The notes beneath the pieces are model-generated. The model saw only the letters and a list, made by a program, of their open reading frames with translations, did no database searches and was not told where the DNA came from. Shown here piece by piece: positions 1 to 7,085 of a stretch of 64,000 nucleotides of DNA (its first letter is position 1; each line of letters starts with the position of its first letter). Source of the DNA: CAYNWT01 sp964450955. Its GTDB lineage: Bacteria > Planctomycetota > Planctomycetia > Planctomycetales > Planctomycetaceae. Location of the stretch: the NCBI GenBank assembly GCA_964450955.1, contig CAYVFI010000009.1, positions 111,833 through 175,832 on the forward strand. Direction: 5' to 3'. Both the position numbers and the translations under genes were made by a program.

Positions 1-316
1 GGCCAAGCATCGACTTGTCCATGGCAAACGCGGTCACAGCAAAGCCGCCCGCGACGCCAATGAATCCCAGAACGCGCTCTCGCCACGACGCGCGGCTGAG
101 TGCCAGCCACCAAATCAGAACCAGCAAAATACCGCACAACAGCGGCCCGAATGCAGACACCATCCAGATTTGCGCCGGCCCATCTTCAATGACCTGAGCA
201 AGCACTTTGGCGATTGACATGACCACCAATAACAAAATCGCCGGCCAGACTCGCAGGGGTCTGTGAGATTTCGGTTCGCTGGTGGCCGCGCTCAGTTCTG
301 CAGTCTCTGTACTCAT
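1..316 (-). CDS. N-terminal part of a multi-pass membrane protein, cut by the window edge
   Basis: An open frame starts at the ATG at 316 and runs off the left edge with no stop. The roughly 105 visible residues begin with a short polar stretch, followed by three hydrophobic segments near residues 22-40, 53-72 and 80-98. From memory, this layout resembles the membrane anchor placed before a PQQ-type beta-propeller domain in planctomycete proteins, but the propeller itself would lie outside the window. That family assignment is inference; the gene call rests on the long open frame and the clear membrane segments. Confidence 0.6.
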   Translation of the reverse strand, partial: MSTETAELSAATSEPKSHRPLRVWPAILLLVVMSIAKVLAQVIEDGPAQIWMVSAFGPLLCGILLVLIWWLALSRASWRERVLGFIGVAGGFAVTAFAMDKSMLG

Positions 317-435
317 GGGTCGCCTGATTGGAGGGTGTGAGGCTCCAGCTTACGCGAAACCAACCAGCCACGATAGCGGCTTAGCACTTCAGCAAAGCAG
401 GCGACACGCGATGTTGAATCAGGTACGCGGCTGTG

Positions 436-1812
436 TCATTGGTCCGCCAGTCTTACGGTTCGATTCGCGTCAGCCTGCTGCTGTTTCGTTTCAAGTTTCT
501 GCGTCACATTGGTTCGTTCGGCCAGCATCGGAGCACGCAGACTCTTCAGGAAACAAATAACATCAGCCCGATCAATTTCACTCAACCCATAGTATCGCTT
601 CGTGACATCGGCCGCCTGACCTTCATGCCGCCCGATTGCTTCTTCCAGTGTTCTGGCGCGCCCATCGTGAAAGTACGGAGCCGAATCAGCGACGCCCCAC
701 AGCGGCGGTGTCTGCCATTCGTCAGCTTCGGGATGATGGCTCGGGATTGGGAATTCAAGCTCACGTCGGGCGTAACCGGAACCACTTGAACTGGGTTCCA
801 GCGAGTACAAAGCGAAGTCGCTGTAGATGCCCTCAACTCCGTTTAGATCGGGCGTGTGACAATCCGCGCAGCCAACACGCTTAAATTGGTGTTCGCCATT
901 TTCGACCCTGAATCGTTCGGTGCGATCTGTTGGCAGGACCTGTTTTGGCCGCGGTAAATTTCGACAGAAGGCAACCAGAGCGTCCAACTGCTGCGAAGTC
1001 ATATCGTACTCTGCATCGTTGTCAGGCTTGTGTTGTTGCGGATTGTCCTGAGCCCTGACGTGGTTCGTGAGTCCAAGTTCGACGGCACAAGCGGTGGCTA
1101 CGAACTCTCTAAGATCGGCAAACTGGCCTCTCCAACCGAAACGGCCAACTCGGCCCAGTCCAAACGTCCGCGTGCGGCCCACAGGTGCGCCGTCGAACTG
1201 CATGTTGAACTCGGCCGCAATCCGGCTCAGCGATCGGCCTCGTAAGTTCGACTTAATGGAACCGGATGAGATCTCATCAATCAAACCGACACCAAACAAC
1301 GCGGGTGTGTTGATGCTGGTCATGATCACGGGATCGAAATCCTGGACCGTCACCGAACAGCCGCCGATGATCCGAACTCCTCCCGGAACAATCGGATACA
1401 CCTGCCGCATGGTGTCTTCGGTTTCCATCAACGTGTCGTCCGTGGCGCTGGCATGGACAACACCGCTTTGGACCTGCGGTCTATCTTCGGCTGGCAGAAC
1501 CTCAAACGTATTCACATTCTGCGCGACCCCGCCGCCGCCTCCGACACCACCTTGAAAGTGACAGGCGACGCACGATTTCTCGTTGAAAACGGGACCAAGC
1601 CCATCGCCGCCGCCCGACAGCGGATCGTCTACAGCCCATTCGTGCGAGAATAACTCGCGACCTTCGGCAACCAGTTCTGCCTCTGACGGCGAGATAAGCC
1701 AGTTGATTCCAAAGAGAACCGTTGCCACCGCAGCTCCGGGAAGGAAGTACTTGCGAAAGGCCGTTGATTCAGTCAAACCAGCGGTTAGGTCAGACCAGTC
1801 CGGGATTTGCAT
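436..1812 (-). CDS. Di-heme oxidoreductase (DUF1111 family) c-type cytochrome
   Basis: This is a secreted or membrane-anchored c-type cytochrome of the di-heme oxidoreductase family, related to MauG/CcpA peroxidases. An N-terminal hydrophobic segment (about residues 25-42 from the ATG) is followed by two CXXCH heme sites, CVACH in the N-terminal third and CADCH in the centre. Near the C-terminus is the family's TPPLWGVADSAPYFHDGRA-type block. The frame is open back to a TTG at 1848, but the ATG at 1812 is the more usual start and removes only 12 residues; neither start has a strong ribosome binding site. The substrate cannot be told from the sequence. Confidence 0.88.
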   Translation of the reverse strand: MQIPDWSDLTAGLTESTAFRKYFLPGAAVATVLFGINWLISPSEAELVAEGRELFSHEWAVDDPLSGGGDGLGPVFNEKSCVACHFQGGVGGGGGVAQNVNTFEVLPAEDRPQVQSGVVHASATDDTLMETEDTMRQVYPIVPGGVRIIGGCSVTVQDFDPVIMTSINTPALFGVGLIDEISSGSIKSNLRGRSLSRIAAEFNMQFDGAPVGRTRTFGLGRVGRFGWRGQFADLREFVATACAVELGLTNHVRAQDNPQQHKPDNDAEYDMTSQQLDALVAFCRNLPRPKQVLPTDRTERFRVENGEHQFKRVGCADCHTPDLNGVEGIYSDFALYSLEPSSSGSGYARRELEFPIPSHHPEADEWQTPPLWGVADSAPYFHDGRARTLEEAIGRHEGQAADVTKRYYGLSEIDRADVICFLKSLRAPMLAERTNVTQKLETKQQQADANRTVRLADQ

Positions 1813-1921
1813 GGGAAACCAGTGTTTGGGGCAAGAGACGTGTTGCAATCACAACGTGGCTTTGCCAACCCGGATCACAGGAAGCCAACAATTTGTCTAC
1901 GATTTCCGGTTCTTTTTTTGT

Positions 1922-2863
1922 TCAGCGAGAACGCCAATACGCGTCCTCCTCAAGTCCCAGCCTGATAGCGGTTTCCGCGATCGCCTTTCTGAACCGAGAC
2001 GCGTCCAGCGGATAGCCCTTCGTCGGTTTTAGGTTCGGAATGTGTCGCAGCCAGTACTGGTTGAACAGTTCCATCGAGACCTCTCGAACATACTTCGCCA
2101 CCATCGAAGCCAGTGCGACCGGCAGGTGCTGCTCCGCTTTCGTCCGGAACACAAGCTCCGTTTTGTTGACGCGATAGACACTCCGTTCGCGGCCTTCCTG
2201 CAGACGAAAGATCATGCGATCTTCGATGGCGTCTTCCAGCAGTTCGTCGTACCGGTTCCGGCCGCCGTGCTTATCGGCGATCACGCGGGTCTTCTCAGCC
2301 GAGTCCGGATCCCAAACGGAACGCAGCAGGTTGATGCTGGTTCGAGACAACGCGATGCCCTTGCTGTCGTGATCGCGAACCATACTGTTGAACCGGCGAG
2401 TCAACACGACGTCGCAGCGGATGTGCGAAATTCGAATCCCGTTGCGGCCCAGACAGGCTTTGAAGTTTGTCGCGGCTTTCGCGATTTCATCTTCGTCTGC
2501 CGCTAACGGAAGCTGAGCATCGTTTTCATCAAACCATGGCTCGGATTCCGGTTCGGTAGTGATGAGAAGCTTGTGGAGTCCGGAGAATGTTCGCGGGTTG
2601 TGACCAATCGCGCGAAGAACCGCCAGTACAGTGCGTTCCAACGACCGAATGCCGCGCGATGGATTGTAGACGTCTTTCGAGTCTGCAACGTGCAGTCTGG
2701 TGTTTCCCTTGCGTGGAGCCTTCTGCGAAACCACATCCGCCAGTAATTCCCAAAGGTTGGTGTCGCCGGGGGCTCCATGAAACTGCCAGGCAGTCGTGCC
2801 AATGACCAGGGGACCAAGGTTCGGCCCATAGCCGGCTTCGTCCATGCCGATAATAATTCCCAT
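1922..2863 (-). CDS. Ribonuclease HII-like protein (divergent RNase H fold)
   Basis: The start matches RNase HII: residues 7-20 (MDEAGYGPNLGPLV) correspond to the IDEAGRGPLAGPVV motif with the catalytic Asp-Glu. VADSKD (about residue 59) matches the family's SDSK block, and near residue 255 an ASMVAKYVRE segment matches the ASILAKVTRD helix. At 313 residues it is about 100 longer than typical RNase HII, mostly from a central insertion. The conserved Asp before the ASILAK-type block appears to be Glu or displaced. It may cleave RNA in RNA/DNA hybrids or may be a specialised paralogue. It is followed on the same strand by no close neighbour. Confidence 0.75.
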   Translation of the reverse strand: MGIIIGMDEAGYGPNLGPLVIGTTAWQFHGAPGDTNLWELLADVVSQKAPRKGNTRLHVADSKDVYNPSRGIRSLERTVLAVLRAIGHNPRTFSGLHKLLITTEPESEPWFDENDAQLPLAADEDEIAKAATNFKACLGRNGIRISHIRCDVVLTRRFNSMVRDHDSKGIALSRTSINLLRSVWDPDSAEKTRVIADKHGGRNRYDELLEDAIEDRMIFRLQEGRERSVYRVNKTELVFRTKAEQHLPVALASMVAKYVREVSMELFNQYWLRHIPNLKPTKGYPLDASRFRKAIAETAIRLGLEEDAYWRSR

Positions 2864-2972
2864 GCGTTTCCGTCCGCCTCTTCAGTCGTCCGTCCCCGGA
2901 CTCTTCGCTTGTCTCGTTCGGGGTTCTTGCCAAAGTTCTGGGGAACCAACCAGCGACGTGAGCTCGGTTTTG

Positions 2973-4262
2973 CTACTCGAATGCCGCATCAGAGATACGG
3001 ATGTTTTTGAACCGCAGGTCTGTTGTCGGATCATGGCCCTGCAGGCTGATGTGCCCCGCCTCAAGACGCAAACCCTTCCGCGGGTTCTTGTGCGGTTCGC
3101 GATTATCTTTCCAGTCAACAACCTGGTAACCATTGACCCACGAACCAAACTGGTTGCCCTGCGCGATGAGTGTTGTTGTGGTCCATTCCTTGTCCCGACT
3201 GTTGACTCGTCGAGCCGCCTGCCGCCGGAAAATGGCGCCGGTTCCTGCATCGGCCGGTTTGGTCGGGTCGCCGTTGTTCACGCCGTTTTGAATTTGCATT
3301 TCGTACCCGTGCGACGGCGCGTCTGCGGTGCCTTTCATTGCTCGAAAAAAGATCCCGCTATTGAGCGCGATGTCGTTGGGTTTGACCTGAGCCTGCAAAA
3401 TAAAGTTGTCGAATTGATCTTTGGTTTCCAAAAACCCCGCGCCGTTGGTCACGGCAAGTTCGCCATCGATCACTTCAAACCGACTCTTGCCGCCGGGGAC
3501 TTTGTTCCACCCCGCCAGCGACGATCCATCAAACAGATCTCGCTGGTTCAGCGGACGCAGGACAATGTTTCGAAATTCGACGCGGCCCTTGTTCATCTGT
3601 AGTCCAATGTGCCCAAGCAGTCTGGGAGACTCGCCGTTGTCTTCGATGCTAAGAACTTCGGCGTCATCCAGTCGTACAATGATGCCGGCTCCATCGCAGA
3701 TGACATGCCACGAGTGCCAGTCGCCGTCAGTCTTCGGCACATTTTCCGCCTTCACGCGCCCCACGAAACTACCCGTCCCAAACGAATCGTGCGTGTCGCA
3801 CATATTGAGTTCGTAGCAATCCCTTGCCGGATTGGCTGGCTTGAACGTACTCCGCAGGAACACGCCGCTGTTGCCACCATCTTCCAACTTGAAGTCACAC
3901 CGCAACTCGTAGTCGGCAAACTGAAAGTTGGTTTGGAGCAGACTTTTCTTCCTGGCGTCGCAAACGATAAGCCCTTCTTCCACTCGCCAACCGGCGTCTT
4001 CGGCGTTCGGCGTCCAGCCAAACAGAGACTCACCGTCAAACAGGCTAATCCACCCATCAGCAACCTCCGCAGCGCTTAACGGCAGGACAGCCAGCTCTTT
4101 TATGTTACTGACGACAGGCTTTCGCTTGGTCGTCGTGTCGCCCGATTGGCTCGCATCGCCGGTAGAGGGAACAGCGTTGTTGCCATTTGACGTTTCGGTC
4201 TTGCTGCAGCCCACAAGCAACAACATGGCGGCGGAAGAAATGAACAGCGTTTTCCGTGACAC
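2973..4262 (-). CDS. Lipoprotein with two DUF1080 domains (3-keto-disaccharide hydrolase type)
   Basis: The GTG at 4262 is preferred because GAGG lies 8 bases upstream and the protein then opens with a lipoprotein signal, hydrophobic residues 5-18 followed by LLVGC with the acylated Cys at 19. The longer ORF, starting at 4385, has no signal at its start. After a low-complexity linker come two DUF1080 domains (about residues 70-250 and 254-427), each beginning with an LFDG(E/S)SL.GW motif. DUF1080 is a concanavalin-like jelly roll, greatly expanded in planctomycetes, with 3-keto-glycoside hydrolase activity in characterised members. It probably acts on glycans in the periplasm or at the cell surface. 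Confidence 0.9.
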   Translation of the reverse strand: MSRKTLFISSAAMLLLVGCSKTETSNGNNAVPSTGDASQSGDTTTKRKPVVSNIKELAVLPLSAAEVADGWISLFDGESLFGWTPNAEDAGWRVEEGLIVCDARKKSLLQTNFQFADYELRCDFKLEDGGNSGVFLRSTFKPANPARDCYELNMCDTHDSFGTGSFVGRVKAENVPKTDGDWHSWHVICDGAGIIVRLDDAEVLSIEDNGESPRLLGHIGLQMNKGRVEFRNIVLRPLNQRDLFDGSSLAGWNKVPGGKSRFEVIDGELAVTNGAGFLETKDQFDNFILQAQVKPNDIALNSGIFFRAMKGTADAPSHGYEMQIQNGVNNGDPTKPADAGTGAIFRRQAARRVNSRDKEWTTTTLIAQGNQFGSWVNGYQVVDWKDNREPHKNPRKGLRLEAGHISLQGHDPTTDLRFKNIRISDAAFE

Positions 4263-4446
4263 AGAGAGTCCCTCATTAGCGGTGTAGGACCCTGATCGTA
4301 TGACGGACCCGTGTGAATCTCCATCCGGGGGCTCGATGTTCTTAACGCGGCCACTCTCGCTCCAGGAGAGTCGGGCTATGGTCACGAATCAGTTTGTGCT
4401 GTCGTCCGTCCGTGTGTTCTGTCTGTTGATTACCTGTGCCGGCCGC

Positions 4447-4508
4447 CCCCTCCCGCGGCTGAGACCGCGACCTCTCCCGCAACCTCTCCCGCAAGCAGGA
4501 GAGGTGAC
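4447..4508. repeat. Dispersed palindromic repeat (CTCTCCCGC...GCGGGAGAG family)
   Basis: The intergenic stretch between prfB and the DUF1080 gene holds a GC-rich palindromic module. A 26-bp block at 4450-4475 is identical to 57564-57589, and a CTCTCCCGC...GGAGAG hairpin follows. Related copies occur at 13789-13849 and 57446-57615. No coding potential is visible. Confidence 0.7.
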
Positions 4509-4542
4509 ATGTTCGGGGCGACGTCGTGAAGGCGTTGAAAGG

Positions 4543-5647
4543 TTAATCCTCTCGCAGTGTCCACTTGAGATAGTCTTCAAGGAACGGATCAATTCCGCCA
4601 TCCAAAATTGGTTGCGGGTTGCCGACTTTGAATCCCGTCCGCGTGTCTTTTACAAACTGGTCCGGATGCAATACGTAGTTCCGGATTGTCTCACCACCGA
4701 ACCCGATCTTCGATTTCGAACCGCGCTTGGCTGCGAGTTCAGCGTCGCGGGTTTCTTTTTCCACCTGGTACAACCGAGCAATCAACATCTTCCTCGCCTG
4801 AGCGCGGTTCTTGTGCTGGCTTCGCTGGCTTTGGCATTGGACAACTTCGTTGGACGGTAAGTGAGTCAGACGAATTGCCGAGTCAGTTTTGTTGACGTGT
4901 TGGCCGCCCGCTCCGCTGGCTCGGTAAGTGTCTTCGCGGACGTCTTTGTCCCAGTTGATATCGACTTCAAATTCTTCGCCGACTTCGGGGGTGATATCCA
5001 CGGCGGCGAAGGACGTGTGTCGGCGTCCGGCGGAATCAAACGGGCTGATGCGGATAAGACGATGGTTGCCCGTCTCGCCTCGAAGATACCCGTATGCGTA
5101 GTCACCTTTGATGACGATCGTCGCGTTGCGAATACCGGCTTCTTCAGCGTCCGAACGTTCCATGAGTTCGACAGTAAACCCGCGCTGTTCGGCCCATTTC
5201 AGGTACATGTTCATGAGCATCTCTGCCCAGTCCGATGAATCGGTTCCGCCTTCACCTGCCTGGACCTGGACGAACGCGTTGCACGCATCTTCCGGACTGG
5301 ACATCGTGGCCTGAAGTTCGACTGCCGCATATTTTTCTTCGACCAGCGGAATCGTTAAAGCGATTTCCTTTTCGCTGGCTGCATCTTCGGCAGCGAATTC
5401 CATCAAAACCGCCAGGTCATCCGCGCTGGTTGAGAGTTCTTCCAGCGGCGTGATGTTGGATTTGAGTCGCTTCAGCTCACTGACAATCCCCTGCGCTTTT
5501 TCACCGTCGTCCCAGAACCCCGACTGCGCCATCTGGTCGTTGATTTCTTCCTGACGTTTTAGCTTGCCCGGCAGGTCAAAGGGAGTCTCGCAGGTGCACG
5601 ATCCGATCGATCAGCACCTGGCATTGTTCTTTGAGTTCTGCGTCCAT
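4543..5647 (-). CDS. prfB: Peptide chain release factor 2, expressed by +1 programmed frameshift
   Basis: RF2 recognises UGA and UAA stop codons and triggers peptide release on the ribosome. The main frame carries the SPF stop-recognition tripeptide and the catalytic GGQ motif (GAGGQHVNK). The true N-terminus is in another frame: an ATG at 5647 gives 23 codons ending in CTT TGA C (CTT at 5579-5581, TGA at 5576-5578), the classic RF2 recoding site. Skipping the T continues as D-L-P-G-K into the main frame, giving about 367 residues, the normal RF2 length. A 0-frame call would wrongly start at 5532. The Shine-Dalgarno-like enhancer upstream of the slip site is weak (CGAGACTCC). Confidence 0.95.
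5575..5581 (-). promoter_or_regulatory. RF2 autoregulatory +1 frameshift site (CTTTGAC)
   Basis: On the minus strand the sequence reads CTT TGA C at codons 23-24 of prfB. In known RF2 genes, slow reading of the UGA when RF2 is scarce allows a +1 slip, so RF2 controls its own synthesis. The downstream frame aligns with the RF2 N-terminal helix exactly from this point. Confidence 0.92.
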
Positions 5648-5736
5648 TTGGGCTTTGGTTTCTTGTCGCTAAATCGCCTGGAACCGTTGGTCCCGTGACA
5701 GCCTGGGCAGTTGTGTCTGATTCCTGTCAGCAACAA

Positions 5737-7044
5737 CTAGCTTACTTTCAGGCCAATCGCAGAGTAACTGAAGCCAGCCTTCTTCATCTTGTCAGGACTG
5801 TACAGGTTTCGGCCGTCGAAGATAGCTGGTGTCTTCATCTTTACCTTGAGATAGTCGAAGTCCGGATTTCGGAACTCGTTCCACTCCGTAACGATCGCCA
5901 AAGCATCCGCTTCCTGACACGCGTCGTAGTGGTGATCGAAGTAACTGATCTTATCACCGTACTGTGCTTCGACATTTTCTTTCGCGACTGGATCGTGCAC
6001 GTTGACAGTGCAGCCGGCTTCCAACAGTTGATCAATGAGAACCAACGCCGGCGCTTCGCGAATGTCGTCGGTCCGCGGCTTGAATGACAAGCCCCAGATC
6101 GCAATGGTTCGCCCCTTCAGATCGCCATTGAAGTGGTTTTGAATCTTTCCGAACAGGACGTTTTTCTGCAGGTTATTGACTTCGTCAACCGTCCGCAGAA
6201 TCCGTGTTTCCATTCCCTTCTCAGCCGCGACCGATGCCAGCGCGCGAACGTCTTTTGGGAAACAGCTTCCGCCGTAACCAACGCCCGGAAACAGGAATGA
6301 GAAGCCGATGCGTCTGTCGTGGCCAATCCCCTTACGAACTTCGTTGATGTCCGCGTCCACAAGGTCGCACAGGTTGGCCATCTCGTTAATGAAACTAATC
6401 TTCGTGGCCAGCATGCAGTTGGCGACATACTTCGTCATCTCAGCACTCTCGATGCCCACGGTAATGTAGGGGCGTTCGGTGCGGAGAAACGGTTTGTAGA
6501 GTTCTTCGATTGTCTCGGAGACGTGCTGTTCATCGACGCCAACAACAACACGGTCAGGCTTCGTGAAGTCTTCAATCGCAGCACCTTCTTTGAGAAACTC
6601 CGGATTGGAAGCGAAGTGAACCGTGGTGTCTGTCCTGGCGGTCACCCACCCGGACACTTTGCGGTTCGTACCGACCGGCACCGTGCTTTTCACGATGATA
6701 ATCGCACCTTCTTCAAGGTGAGGTGCCATCGATTCACAGCCGCTCTGGACATAGGACAGATTCGCCGAACCGTCGTCGGTTTGTGGTGTGCCAACGCAGA
6801 TAAAGATGCACTTTGCACCTTTGATGCCTTCTGCGTAGTCGGTGGTGAACTTTAACCGACCGGCTTTGGAGTTACGTAAAACCAGTTCAGTGAGACCGGG
6901 TTCGTAAATCGGAATCTTGCCGTTGTTAAGATCATCGACCTTCTTTTGATCGACATCGATGCAAGTGACGTCGTTGCCACTCTCAGCAAAACAGGTTCCG
7001 GTAACCAGGCCAACATAGCCGGTTCCGATCATTGTAACTCGCAT
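5737..7044 (-). CDS. ugd: UDP-glucose 6-dehydrogenase
   Basis: Oxidises UDP-glucose to UDP-glucuronate with two NAD+, supplying precursors for acidic polysaccharides and lipid sugars in the cytoplasm. The 435-residue length is typical. The N-terminal Rossmann motif GTGYVGLV is at residues 7-14, and the catalytic Cys is C261 in the GYGGSCFPKD block. The NAD-binding C-terminal domain includes the LSFKPRTDDIREAPA motif. It lies 41 bp downstream of gyrA and 89 bp upstream of prfB on the same strand, so co-transcription is possible. Confidence 0.96.
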   Translation of the reverse strand: MRVTMIGTGYVGLVTGTCFAESGNDVTCIDVDQKKVDDLNNGKIPIYEPGLTELVLRNSKAGRLKFTTDYAEGIKGAKCIFICVGTPQTDDGSANLSYVQSGCESMAPHLEEGAIIIVKSTVPVGTNRKVSGWVTARTDTTVHFASNPEFLKEGAAIEDFTKPDRVVVGVDEQHVSETIEELYKPFLRTERPYITVGIESAEMTKYVANCMLATKISFINEMANLCDLVDADINEVRKGIGHDRRIGFSFLFPGVGYGGSCFPKDVRALASVAAEKGMETRILRTVDEVNNLQKNVLFGKIQNHFNGDLKGRTIAIWGLSFKPRTDDIREAPALVLIDQLLEAGCTVNVHDPVAKENVEAQYGDKISYFDHHYDACQEADALAIVTEWNEFRNPDFDYLKVKMKTPAIFDGRNLYSPDKMKKAGFSYSAIGLKVS

Positions 7045-7085
7045 CGTTTTCTCCCATCCGCAAGCTAGCCCTGACTTGGGGAAGG

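Noticed and set aside
2844..3602. A 252-codon plus-strand frame across the RNase HII-like and DUF1080 genes
   Set aside because: It crosses two real genes on the other strand and shows no domain.
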